Below are positions 9,986 through 21,379 of a DNA stretch of 64,000 nt, piece after piece (position 1 is the first letter of the stretch; each line of letters starts with the position of its first letter). The position numbers were made by a program, and so were the translations under genes. Source of the stretch: Protopterus annectens. Its lineage: Eukaryota; Chordata; Ceratodontiformes; Protopteridae. The DNA lies in assembly GCF_019279795.1 (NCBI RefSeq), contig NC_056743.1, positions 928,100,081 to 928,164,080 on the forward strand. Reading direction: 5' to 3'. The notes under the pieces are model-generated. The model was given only the letters and a program-made list of their open reading frames with translations. It was not told the origin of the DNA and made no database searches.

Positions 9986-10728
9986 TCAGCCATAGAACCT
10001 AGGGCCTGAAGAACTTCCCCTGCAGAGACTGTAGCTTGAGGTAGTATCACCCGGAGTTGAAGCCTCAATTGATGGAGTCTGTGAATTGGGAGTGATACTA
10101 GACAGGACTGAGTACTGAATACTGCTCCAATAAACTCTATTTGTTGTGTAGGGATAAGGTTTGATTTCTCCCAATGTATCGCTATTTCCAACAATTTATC
10201 AGAGAGAGAGTATAGTGCAGTGCTGTTACCAGAAGATGCTCGGTGGGGGCGGTAAGGAGCCAGTTGTCAAGATATGGAAACACCCGTAATCCTTTTAGTC
10301 TCAAGTGAGCTGTTACCACTGCCATGCATTTCGTGAACACTCTGAGGGCTGTAGAGAGACCGAATGGCAGGGCACGGAATTGGTAATGACTGGCTCCTAG
10401 CCAAAAGCAAAGTAGACTCCTGGAGCGTTTGTCCATCTTAATGTGGTAATATGCATCCCGGAGATCTATAGAGCACATCCAAACAAGTTCTCTTAAAAAG
10501 GGAAGGATGGACTGAACTGTGACCATCCAGAATTTGGTTTGGGTGACAGACTTGTTTAAATTGCTGAGATCCATCCCGGAGATCTATAGAGCACATCCAA
10601 TCAAGTTCTCTTAAAAAGGGAAGGATGGACTGAACCGTGACCATCCAGAATTTGGTTTGGGTGACAGACTTGTTTAAATTGCTGAGATCCAAAATGGGTC
10701 TCCAGTCCCCTGTCTTTTTTGGCACCAA
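9986..10728 (-). pseudogene. Reverse transcriptase of DIRS copy 2, active-site mutant with internal duplication
   Basis: Frames 10182-10574 and 10438-10728 give RT motifs: MVPKKTGDWRPILDLSNLN, SIDLRDAYYHI with the first Asp, FRALPFGLSTALRVF and the active site as FPYLDNWLL. The YLDD motif has become YLDN, replacing the second catalytic Asp. A 118-bp tandem duplication (10455-10690) repeats the segment around MCSIDLRD and shifts the frame. The enzyme is not functional. Confidence 0.85.
10455..10690. repeat. 118-bp tandem duplication inside RT of DIRS copy 2
   Basis: Unit 1 is 10455-10572 and unit 2 is 10573-10690, both beginning atcccggagatctatagagc and ending gctgagatcc. The units differ at only two or three positions. 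As 118 is not a multiple of three, the duplication shifts the RT frame. The near identity suggests it arose after most other damage to this copy. Confidence 0.95.
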
Positions 10729-10776
10729 AATGAATCTAGAGTAAAATCCAGATCTGCGCTGGTCTGGTTGGACTGT

Positions 10777-13560
10777 TTAAATGACTCTTTTTTGAGACAG
10801 TGTTATAATCTCTGAAGCTGCTTCTTCCCTTTGACTGGGTGGAACATCGGGAAGTTTTATTGGAAATTTTGGCTGACAAGAAAGAGGAATGATGTAGCCT
10901 CTGGTGATAATGTTCTGCACCCAACAATCGGTGGTGATAGATTGCCAGGCAGCTTGATGCAGATAGAAATGACCCCCCCGACTGCTTTCAGAGGTAAGCA
11001 ACCGGGCCACTCCTCAGGAGCGCTAATAAGGCTGTCGAGAGAAAGAGTCCCTGGAGCCTTGGTTACCAGAACCCCCTCTGCCTCTATAGGGGCATATTCC
11101 GGAACTGTTACCCCCTCTGACTCTGGAAGTATCATCACCATGTGTGGCACTGAAAAGACCCTGAGATTTCTTATGCCACATTTTCCCACTCCTCTGATTA
11201 CTGCAGAAGGTACGCTTGAGGTTTGGAAAACCGTAGACCTATGGCAGACACGTTTTTTCCATCTTGCTCGCACCTGGCTAGCGTGTCCTTCTCTTTGGAG
11301 CCAAAAAGGGATGAAGCTTCGATGGGAGCATTCAGAAAGGAAGACTTGAAGGGATCCGCAAGGTCACAAATGCGCATCCAGGCATGACGTCTCATAATGC
11401 CCGAACCTGCTGCTCGAGCCACCCCTTCGGTCACGTGTGACAGAAACCTCATGGACGAGATGGATATTGATTCCAGGGTTGCGAGCTGTGAGGCCACGTT
11501 GTCCCTGACCTCATCAGACAACTGTCCTGTGAGCGTCCCAGAGAGTTCGGAGATCAAGTCCATCTGGAGCCTCATAAAATGTGCCAAATAATTCAGGGAC
11601 CATATAGCAAAGGTCCCTGATGCAAAAACATGCTTCCCAAGTTTGTCCACCGCCAGGACTCTCTGTTGGGCAGGTGGACAGCGGGAGTTTCGTCAGCCAA
11701 GTCTTTTTCATGGCCACCACAGCTGCCACCACCATAGCATCAACTGGTAACCCTTTGTACCAATGTGGGTTCTCCTTGGGAGGGGAAAGAATTTTGTCTG
11801 GTCTCCGAGGGATCACTTCAATGGAATCGGGGTTCTTCCAAGCGTGCTGCACGACAAGCTCATCAGCAGGCAGGGTTACCCAAGAGGTAGAAGGCCGGGC
11901 ATAAAAAGCTTGCAGGAAGACGGACTCCTCAGATGAAGGGATGGAGGGCTTCCAGTCACCTCTCTACTTTAACATCTCCAGGATGTCTCCTTCGGAGACA
12001 TCTTCAGGAGGTGACCATGGGGACCCTTCATCATCATAATCCATGTCTTCCATTAAGGATTCCTCAGGTGAGTCCATGTGCTTCCTCTTGCACGTCTTCT
12101 TTTGAGGGGGCTCCTCAGTGGGTGTCTGTGAGGAGGACTCGGAAGACTGTGTACCCTGAACAGGGGTGTCCTGCAGCTTCTCTGCCCGGTGTCCCGGGGG
12201 GGGGGGGTCTGTGACAGCTGTAGCTCAGGGGGTGAAAAATGGGGTTCCAACATCAAAGGAGTGCTACCAGAAGCAAGAGCCCTCTCCATTGCACGAAAGG
12301 TAGGCCCGCCCAAAGAGCGATGGGAGCCCGGAATCAAGAAAGACAATCTTGGGACCGGGGTCACACCCCGCTCCGACAAAGCCGCCCCCATGGACGGAGC
12401 CTCAAGCAGGATCGGAGCGGATGCAGCCATCGGCACAGAGGATGGAACTGAGGAGAGAGGCAGTCCGGACTGACGTGCCCATCCCCAGATTGAGGAATGA
12501 CCGGTTCAGTGGGGACTGAAGACCAAAGGGACAAACTTGGAGTCGGAGTGAGATACACCGTAGGAGCTGAAGTGATGGGTTCCAAGAAAGATGTCGGAGC
12601 AGAAGGCTTCAGAACCGAGATGGCTGAAGGAGGAGTATAGGATGGAGTCAGTGGATAAGGCAACCCAAGTCATGCAGGTGGATGGGTCTCAAAAAGTGAG
12701 GGAATCCCCCTGGCTAACAACAGCTGGTCTAAAAGATGCACCACGTCGTGTTCCAAAAGACTCCTGGTGGATCTAATGGATACTCCAGATGGAGAGTCAG
12801 GACTTCTAGGAATGGGCTATACCCTTGGCCCAGAAAAGGATCTACGGAGGGGGGAGTATCGGGTTCGTGTTGCAAGGTCTGCCGGCACTGAAGTCTCTAG
12901 TTTCAAGACCAGAAGTAAAGTGGTCAAATCCAGTGAGGTTGGTACAACGCTCTGTGCCGAAGTGGCACTCGGAGCCAAAACGGTCCGTTCCAAAATGGAA
13001 ACTAATGGTGTAGTCAAAGGTGTGTCCTGAGCCGAAGTGGCTACAGGTGCCAAAGTCGAAATAGGCATAAGAAGGCCTATGATCGGTGCCGGAGGCAGGA
13101 CCGGTGCCAAAACAGGCAGCGGTATCGAAGGTTTTGAGATGGCTGGAGCCGAAGAAGATGGACCCAAAGAAACAGACTTATGCTCCAACGATAACTTAGG
13201 GACCTTTGATTTCCCAGGCTTGCTGTGATCACCCGATGGTGAAGAATGAACACAGTGGGATCTCTTTTTGTTCTTAGAAGGAGGGTTGAGACTTCCATCC
13301 CTGAAATGGCCTCTGAGAAAGGAGATTTGAGTAACCCTTTCAGAATGAGTTTATTTTTGCGCTCATTACGAGTGTGTTGGCTGAAACTCTGAAAAATATC
13401 ACATGGAGGCTGCACAAAAAGGTGGGCCAGTCCCAAAAAGTATACAAAGTCATCATGAGAATCACTGTTGGGTAACTTGCCCTTACAAGAAGTGCAATGC
13501 TTAAAACCTGAAGTACCCTTCTTATCAGATATCTTGGTAGAAAAGTACCACAGGTCAACT
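10777..13560 (-). pseudogene. Gag-like ORF1 of DIRS copy 2, fragmented
   Basis: At least eight overlapping minus frames cover this span. The C-terminal part (11198-11650) has LGKHVFASGTFAIWSLNYLA, and 11514-11852 has SIEVIPRRPDKIL and GLPVDAMVVAAVVAMKK. The middle (12000-13200) is low-complexity Pro/Ser/Leu/Thr-rich. The N-terminal part (13340-13560) still shows a degraded Cys/His zinc-type segment (CKGKLPNSDSHD in one frame). The order and motifs match copies 1 and 3. The long open frame on the plus strand at 10831-11349 is only antisense to this gene. Confidence 0.75.
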
Positions 13561-13904
13561 GTATAATCTAACTATAATGAAGTCAACTCTGTTCAAAAAA
13601 ATCATAAATATAACAATACACTGGTATGTAGAGAAGAAAAGGGAAACACGTGAATAAAGATTAAAGCTAACAGGTTAAACAAGAGAAACAATACCAACTA
13701 TGGTATTGAAGAAATACCACAAGGGTAAGGGAAGAAAGGCAGTAACAACAATGGTATTTGAAAGTTTATCAACGGTAACAATGGGTAGAGAGGAAAGAAC
13801 AAGGTTAGACAAAAGAAATGACACTAAAAATACTAATCGCTTAATAAAATATGAAGATATCCAAAAATTTTTACACAAATATCAGAAAGGTTTCACTTAG
13901 CTGA

Positions 13905-14092
13905 GAGCTCAGCTGAAATGTGGCTATGCAGCAAATGAGATCTGAGGTAACAGGGAGAAGGGCATCCTGGGTAGAGACTTAGCTTGAGAGTTTTTTTGGC
14001 TGGCGCAAGCTTGGTAATAGGCCGACTCAGTACCGAGGGCTCATAACCGAACTCATCAGTAATGAATGGAAAGAAGATTAACAACATCAGAT
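13905..14092 (-). repeat. Right inverted terminal repeat, DIRS copy 2
   Basis: Inverted match to the left repeat over about 150 bases. It ends at about 14092 (aacatcagat), as predicted by the circle junction in the internal complementary region. It lies upstream of gag and should contain the element's promoter. Confidence 0.88.
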
Positions 14093-14345
14093 CAACTGTT
14101 ACCTTCAGTTTGCTATATATTTTTTTCTTTTTTAACTACAACCTGAGATATAGCACTCCATGCAGGTAGGGTATAAACTGCAGCAACTGTTTACTACATT
14201 TGTAGCAAGCAGTCTTCTCCAGTTTAAAAAGAAAAAATATATTTTTGTTCATTTTAAATTAGAACATATGCACCATAGTTCTCTGTGCAGGCAAGGTATA
14301 AACTATAGCAACTATTTGCTTCAGTTTAAAAAAAGTCATTGCTTT
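14093..14345. repeat. Local tandem repeat, about 125-bp period, hosting DIRS copy 2
   Basis: The motif gtataaact(g/a)(c/t)agcaact(g/a)ttt occurs at 14171 and 14296 (period 125). A third unit is split by DIRS copy 2: its left half ends at 7390 and its right half (caactgttaccttcagttt) starts at 14093. Unit 3 keeps the same ttcagttt downstream, so the rejoined site aligns over its whole length. Confidence 0.75.
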
Positions 14346-14349
14346 TTAA

Positions 14350-16790
14350 TAAAAGAAAGTAAGGATATGCGTGTCATGCATCTGGCCACTTGGTTGGTTT
14401 GCCAGCAGAAGGGAAGTTTTATTTTTTTGCTCTTCACTTGAAGAGTTGAAAGGGTGGGGATCGGTTTGAACCAGCAACACTTCTGCCAGAAGCAGTAGTT
14501 TTTTAGTATATAATGTAGTAGTAATATGTCTTGCAAGCATTCCAACCAAGAAGATACCACAAATATTCAATATATACAGATGATTCATGTAAGAAAAATC
14601 AATACCATGTTTAAGATCAGTATATTAAAAAAAAAATCACTTCAGTTAATCACCTTTAAAATGCACGTCATCTATATATCAAAATTATTTATAAATTTTA
14701 TGTCTAAAAAATTTAACTGTACCTACCATTCCCATACATATATTTGCATAAGCAGGGGCAAAACTAGTACCATAGCAGTGACTTGCTTTCTAAATATAAA
14801 TTCATATAAACAAAAAAAAAATTATCAATACAAAAAAGTAATTCTTCAACATATGTTCCTATATGAGAATTTGCAAGAAACCTATTTAAAGTTTGTAATT
14901 CAAATTTATTTTGAGTACTTTCATATAAACTATTTACATCAAATGAAATCCAAACATAAACATCATACTACTTAACATATTGTAACTTACATAACAAATC
15001 TGTTGTGTTCCTAATGTAAGACAACTGAGCCATATATTCTTTAACACAATCATTTATAAGCTGTCCTACATCTTCCCTGGAGGGTTCTCTAAGCTTTTAT
15101 ATATCTTAGGGATACAACAGAAAGTAGTTATCTTAGCTGTTGAAGCTTGTAACTTTCTACTAGGTTGTTTACTAAAAATCCAAGTCTTTTACCTTTGTTT
15201 GCTAAGTTCATAATTTCAACTTTTGCTTGTTAATACTTATCTTCGTAACGCACGTCGTCACACTGCTTATTATTCATCACCAAAATACTCAGACCTTTAT
15301 CTGAATTTTTAATTACTAAATCAGAATAAAACAGTAAGGATTTCAGGGAAACCCTTCATCCTTACATTTAAAATTAATTTTTATTTGAAAATTCACAAAA
15401 AGCATTTACAGCTATAACATTTAACATTTCATAAAAAAAATTACTAATCTTGGAAAGGAGGCATGAAAGTAGAAGGCACATTAACTTGAACAGGGGCGTA
15501 ACTGTCGTCAAATGTTAATGCTTTGTGAGTCACATAAATGAAGACTGTTATAAACAAAGGCAAATAAGTTATTTCCATCTACTTCATTTAAATTTGCGAA
15601 CAATGGAAAATAATGTCGAAAATGTAATTTTCTACCAAACTTAAAAATGTCCAATTTTATAATGTTCTCCTGCACAATTACTTGGATCAAAATTCAGTTC
15701 TAGTCGTAATACACCAGAAATATTAAAAAAAAACTTTGCCTCACAATCAACAGGTGGTGGTTGGGAAGAAATATAACATATTTCACTAGGAAAAACATCA
15801 CGTTAAATGACTTTATTATTAAATAGTACCTTTATATCATGTTTACTTTAGATATTGTTTCTGCTGTTGTGGTTGCTGAAAATGTCCACCACTCTTTCTT
15901 TCTTACTCCTCTGTCACTGTTATCCTACTCACAAAATAATTGCACAGCTGCATTTTTTGAATACTGAGAAGATGTCACATCTTCCACTGTAAAACTAGCT
16001 GAAGAGGAACAGTAATCCCTGCCAGAATAAACATATCCACAAATGCTAAAATTGCCATCCTCCTCAACATTATGCTCCACAGTTGAAAGTGTTTTAACAT
16101 CTCCACACTGTTCCACTCTATTGTGAGACTTCCTGATGCTCCACAATAAAGCTTTAGTCTTATTAAGATCACGTCTCATTTTAACTTTTTCTTTTTTCTT
16201 TTTTGCTATTCTTCTTCCACTGTCTATTTTAACATCAATGTGTAACAATATTATCCATGTCGGTGCTTTCAACTTGAGCTTTAACCTGTGCAAACACTGA
16301 GTGTATATCTTTAGTGACTTTTTGTTGCTTAATACTCTCTCTCTCAAGTGTTTGAACTTATTTTGTGGTACATTAATGAGCAGCTGCTAAACACTGTCTA
16401 TGGAAAACTTACCTTGTGAATTATTAACATCATTGTAGAGGGACTTTTACATTCTCTAGGTCACCTTGGTGTTATTTCTTAAATTAAATATTTTTGGAAA
16501 GAGAGAATTTTAAAATATACATATTTGTCTCTCTCAGTATTAACTTCTCAAATTCTGTTACCAATTCTTGTGCATTTTCCAACAACATTCTTGTGTTATT
16601 AGGGAAAAGTGATGAAAACTACTTATATATTTGTCTCTCTGTTGTCATTAAAATTATCCAAAATAGCCATCAGTCCATGTGACACACTACTTGGTGTACT
16701 TTCTTCATTATTAATCAAATTTTCAAGATCAACAAATTCATCCACTGAACTCTGTGTCTGTCTGCTTCCACTCATTTTAACAACCTTCAG
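14350..16790 (-). mobile_element. Penelope-like element 2, degenerate
   Basis: The minus strand carries, in order, an acidic N-terminal segment and the standard series of PLE reverse-transcriptase motifs, spread over several frames. No terminal repeat or GIY-YIG domain is visible. The left end stops near 14350, just right of the local tandem repeat, so the endonuclease end is lost. Boundaries are approximate. Confidence 0.72.
14360..16785 (-). pseudogene. Penelope-like reverse transcriptase, broken (PLE 2)
   Basis: Reading leftward on the minus strand, an ATG near 16775 opens MSGSRQTQSSVDEFVD. Near 15680 come LELNFDPSNCAGEHYKIG and FKFGRKLHFRHYF, the PLE N-terminal core. Near 15290 is VIKNSDKGLSILVMNN, the VIKPADKG-type motif. 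Near 14960 is FDVNSLYEST (usual DVNSLYTSI). Near 14765 is GTSFAPAYANIYVWEW, and at 14667-14678 an intact YIDD catalytic box (YIDDV). Near 14500 is the TTLYTKK region. Each motif is clear, but the segments need several frame changes and pass stops. The motif series is specific to Penelope-like RTs; the subfamily is not determined. Confidence 0.75.
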
Positions 16791-17029
16791 AGTTTATAAA
16801 AAAAAGATGATATAGTAGAACTCAATCTAAAATCCATAGCCATGAATAGACAATGATAAAAAGAAAATGGTAATAACTTGAAGTCTAAAGCTTTTATTTA
16901 AAAAAATATATATAATACTCTCCAGAGCTTTGGGTAACATCTTCCAGAAGATAAAGAAAATTCAAAAGCTGTAATATAAAACATTAAAAACATTCAATAC
17001 AAAAAAGAAATGTATTTAATTAACATTTG

Positions 17030-17265
17030 TTGACTGCGACAGTCCAACTAGGACAGAGTCTATTTTTAGCATAGGCCCAGGGAGGAGCACTCCAGAAATA
17101 TGTCTTTGGAATGTGGGAGGAAACCAGAGTACCCAGAGGAAACTCACGCAAAATCAGGAAGACATGCAGACTCTGCACAAAAGGCATCCCCCACCCGAGA
17201 ATCGAACCGGAGAACCTCTTGCTGTGAGGTGACGACGTTAACCGCTCCACAGCTGTGTTTCCCCA
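17030..17265 (-). mobile_element. tRNA-derived SINE, minus orientation
   Basis: Read on the minus strand, it starts with a tRNA-like head (tggagcggttaacgtcgtca, then cacctcacagcaagagg) and has a perfect RNA polymerase III B box ggttcgattct. The body follows with gcagagtctgcatgtcttcc and ggtttcctcccacattccaa, the common fish/amphibian tRNA-SINE core. No target-site duplication was confirmed. Confidence 0.75.
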
Positions 17266-17288
17266 CTTTTACCTAATAATAACTAACT

Positions 17289-17510
17289 GGTGGGTTTGGC
17301 ACAATGGTTAAAGTTTTAATCTCATACACACAAGGTTTGAGTCTGACCTTCACTTACTGATGACTCTTAAAACGGTCTACAAAAATATTTTGGGGTTGGG
17401 AAGGTTGGCATAATGGTTATGGTGTTAATTGCACATACAAAAAGATACAGTGGTTGATTCTCATTTTTGAAGGAAATTGGCTAGGTTTAAAATGGTTCAC
17501 AAGAGCAGTT
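17289..17510 (+). mobile_element. Tandem pair of tRNA-like SINE heads
   Basis: Two related units about 110 bases apart each begin with an A-box-like tggca(c/t)aatgg and carry a B box. In unit 1 the B box is perfect (ggtttgagtct, about 17333); in unit 2 it is imperfect (ggttgattct, about 17452). The units share a downstream aaaa(c/t)ggt(c/t)(t/c)aca block. This is a dimeric tRNA-type SINE or a tandem duplication of one. Confidence 0.55.
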
Positions 17511-18185
17511 ACTCTAGTACTTAATTATGAACCTATAAATAAAATAATTACAATCTTAAAGAAACAGACTTTTCCATGCAGCTTCATTGTTAAGACTATA
17601 AGGCTGTAATAATTCAAATTATACAATGACTGGCCATTAACATTCAAAAATGAGCATGCTGACTGGTCAGCCCAACCAGTGTGCCTGTTGCAAGTCACAT
17701 ATACCAAAGGAAAAAAGTATAGTTGTCCAGACTTTTTTCCATTACTATATGCTACAACTTTTAAAGTTTTCTTCACCATAAAAAAAAAAATAATAATAAA
17801 ATTAGAAATCTGGACAGTACGGAGGTACGAGAGAGACAGCATGGAAAAAATACTAGGAAAATCAGGTACGGTGTTCAAAACTAAAGAAACATATCTGATT
17901 TTCCTTGTATTTTCTCCATCCTCTCTTTCTTGTATCTCTGAAGTGTCCACATTTCAACCTTATTAAAATAAAGAAAAAAGGAGCAATGGAGATCTTCCTT
18001 TCTCTGTTGCTTCCTTTCCAAAGCACTGATGTACTACATAAGCATGGGAACTTAAGTCCCATACACAAGCGCAGTACATCAAAAAAAAAAAAGCAACATG
18101 ATATCCAACAAAAGAGGAAGACCACCATGGAACCATCATACAAAGACATTATTTAAGAAAAGTATTTTTTTCATAAATAACGTCA

Positions 18186-18342
18186 TTGTATAACAGCAAT
18201 AACCAACGATGTGTGTGTGGTGTATTGAATATTTACCCATAGTTGGCTTTGTTCAATCACTCTGGTTTTGCCCTCATGATTAAACCACACCAACCATCTT
18301 CAATATACCACACACGTCATCGGCTATTGCTATAATAAACAA
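18186..18342. mobile_element. Foldback (hairpin) element, about 157 bp
   Basis: The left arm, 18186-18229 (ttgtataacagcaataacca onward), is complementary to the right arm, 18299-18342 (ending ctattgctataataaacaa), with mismatches. Weaker complementarity continues into the centre. It has no coding capacity. It resembles a non-autonomous DNA transposon (MITE); the superfamily is unknown. Confidence 0.65.
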
Positions 18343-18730
18343 TAATTCCTTATATATTAAATAGTCCTTAGGACAGTATGGTCTACCCACTTTGCCTGAC
18401 ATAAAGACAGAGTCGGTCCTTTTTTGTCTGGTAAAGTACCTCCTGAGATGTAGGGTCCAATATTAGTTTTCTGATCCAGAGGATCCACAATATTCCACAT
18501 AACAGGTACCCACTGCACAACTAAGTTATATTTCATTTCACCCCCTTTCAGTAAGGAATTGGAAGGACTAAACCTGAGGTGTATTTATGATTATCCATCC
18601 AGCTGTCAGGGTTATGCTTAAAAGGGGTCAGGGAGCTAACTCTACTTTACATCCAAAGGAAGTCTACTCAACAACAAAGAGATTCTTTGGGATGTATATC
18701 TATGTCATCAGCAGGGTCCATTAATGTGGT

Positions 18731-19178
18731 CTCTGTACTGCCTCAATTCCAGCAAGAAACCTCTTCTCCAAAGGAAGATGTCCCGGGTCTACCGAAACCC
18801 TAAGCTCCTTCAGTGCAACAACCTGCTGTTTTTCCCTATCAGACTCCGATAGAGTCTTGCCCCTGCCCTACGTCTCCTTTCTCCAGGTGTACTCTGTACT
18901 GCCTCAATTCCAGCAAGTAACCTCTTCTCCAAAGGAAGACGTCCTGGGACTCCCAAAACCCTAAGCTCCTTCAATGCAGTCAACAACCTGCTGCTTTTCC
19001 CTATCAGACTCCAACAGCGTCTTATCCCTGCCCTATGTCTCTGTTTGCTCCCCGTACTGCCTCAATTCCAGCAAGAAACCTCTTCTCCAAAGGAAGACGT
19101 CCTGGGACTGCCAAACTCCTAGGCTCCTTCAGTGCAGTCAACAATCTTCTGTTTTTCCCTATCAGACTCCAACAGTGT
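18731..19178. repeat. Tandem repeat, about 160-bp unit, 2.8 copies
   Basis: Units begin at 18731, 18892 and about 19050, each with gtactgcctcaattccagca, then ctcttctccaaaggaaga, a caacctgctg block and ccctatcagactcc. Spacing of the gtactgcc anchor is 161 and 158 bases. The third unit is cut after the ccctatcagactccaacag block. Confidence 0.9.
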
Positions 19179-21379
19179 GCATGTGTGCTATCTTTAATAA
19201 TACATGCTTATTTTAGTCATTGTAGATAACTGTGTCTCGCTCCCGGTGTGTACAATCACAGCCTACTGCAGTCCTCATTTTCCTTTCCCTCATCTCTTAG
19301 TATTTCACCACTTGGTGGCAGCATTCTCACACAGCTTACATCTACTGCCTGGCGGTCTAGCCCTATATACTAACCCAGTTAATAGCATTTTCTCCAGTCC
19401 TGTTTGTAGTCTGTATATCCATTTCTTCCTTTCTCTGTTTCACTCTATTTTCCTGGAATTTTTTTATCTTTCCAGCATAATTCCCCTCTAGCTCACTACA
19501 CCCTAGTGCTAGGACAATCTAGTGCCCCCTTACTGAATTTCGGGCAATGATTACTTCATTAAGTAAATAATAAACCAAGGATAACAAAACAGAAAACTGA
19601 GCAAGAAAATGTCACGAGGTCTCACTTACTAAGAAGTTTTCTGCAGCTTTGCTCCATTGTTAGATTCCAAACCACTGATTGGTTTTCTTTGGGATTTTCC
19701 CTCCTCCTCAGCTTCATATCCCTCCTACTTTCCCCCACCTTACCCTCTATTATTTCCTCCCTCTCCCTTCATCCCTAAGGTAACTTTCTCCACAAAGTTA
19801 TATCATAGTGATGCTAGCTGTGGTGCCATTTTTAAACTACTTCCTAACCAATTGCACAGTCCTGCAGCTAGGCTGCTTGTCTTGCCTGTTGGTGTTTTTC
19901 TGAAATTTCCACTTGCAAAACCGTGTATGCTGTTTCAGTTATCAAGAGTACATTCTCAGAAATGCTGTACCACCACCAACTGTTTTTGTATATATTCGGA
20001 TTGGTATAGACTCTGCACGGTTCGCAACTCTGTTGATAACTATTACTAAATCTATGCTTATCTACTAATAGCTGTAATATACTTTGCACTCAGCTAGTTA
20101 GACTATATGTAGGCTGCATTACAATTGTTTTTTTGCTAAGCTGTTCATTCTGCTATGGTCATTTAGCTAGTCATCTGTTAGCGTGTGTAAACCCATACTT
20201 TTGCATTTTTGTTATTGTCCTGCATTGTTTCTGTTAGCTACTGGTATATTCCAAAGAGCACGCACAAGTAAATTTCACACGCTTGTACCAGATATTTCCT
20301 CCAAGTATCCCCATCAAAACTACATCTCTATATAGAGCCTTACATTAACTATCAACTATTTTTTAAATTTTATTGCTTCCTCCCTATACAACACCTCATA
20401 ATTGATTAAACATACAACGTCTCACTTCCCTTCACTTCTACTCCATATTTACACCCACTCATCTCAGTCATACTCCCATAGACATAAATGCCGACATTGT
20501 GCTGCATGTTATATGTCCTTTCCAGCTATGCTTAATTAAATAACTACTTTTAATTACTATAAGGCTTTTAAATACAACTCCTTATGCTTAGCTGAAAGAC
20601 ACTCACTGACCGATGTGTCCTAGACGACGTACAATGATGTGTTTATAATTAATAGTTATGTATTAACTTGCTCTTATTTTCACAATCTGCATGCCTGTAA
20701 CCTGATTGTAACTATAACCTATGTACTTCTCTATCTTACCTCTCTCTCCTCTTATTATCCTTGTCACTTCTGCTACCTTCGTCCTTTCAAAAGTACGCGC
20801 TTGTACAACACATTACTGCTCTGCTCCCCTTATCTGTTTCCTAACCTGTTATCACACCTCTTAACCTGGAAACATCAAAAATCTGGAAAAAGGCCCATGA
20901 AAAATAGGTACAAATCTGTATGCTGATTAACATACAATTTGCATACATAATTATGTAACTCCACCCATTCCAATGAAATTGTGGGATAGCAACTTTCAAA
21001 TGCAAACTTGAAGAACAGACTACCAAAATATGGGTCCAGATCCTGTAGTAAATGGTAACCATTTTTTTTTAATGTGTAGCAATGATGTTCACTGGGAAGG
21101 GAGAAGATGAACCTTAGGATTTTGCTTTTGATGACTTGCTATATGTGGGTTTTATGGTAAAAGTAGAGCATTTAATGGTAGGCAATATTCTAATCTTAGA
21201 AAAAGAATATTATAGTTTGCTAGGACCTCCAAATGTCATTCTCCATTGCCTACTGATCAGTGGTGTAGCCCTTTCAGTTTGCCACCCTCACAAAATCTTG
21301 GTCGAATGGGGGCTCCCCATACACAGCCCTCCCCCCTGCTACCATTCCATTGTCCCATTACTCATCTATTTCGCCCAAT
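19179..21379. other. Unassigned, no gene seen
   Basis: AT-rich sequence with scattered short pyrimidine-rich frames. I see no transposon domain, RNA gene or structured repeat. The segment 21240-21330 looks like the edge of an old repeat but could not be classified. Confidence 0.45.

Larger units (their letters stand above)
7391..14092 (-). mobile_element. Complete-length DIRS retrotransposon, copy 2
   Basis: Inverted terminal repeats lie at both ends (7391 to about 7640 and about 13905-14092). An internal complementary region at 7685-7800 is made of the complement of the left end followed by the complement of the right end. Minus-strand order is gag, RT, RNase H, methyltransferase-like domain, YR. 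The element is about 6.7 kb and full length, but every frame is broken, and it carries a 118-bp tandem duplication in RT and a short repeat inserted in YR. Flanks rejoin into one unit of a local tandem repeat, so integration occurred without target-site duplication, as expected for YR elements. Confidence 0.92.

Noticed and set aside
10831..11349. A 172-codon open frame on the plus strand
   Set aside because: It is antisense to the gag-like gene of DIRS copy 2, whose motifs are on the minus strand and match the other copies.
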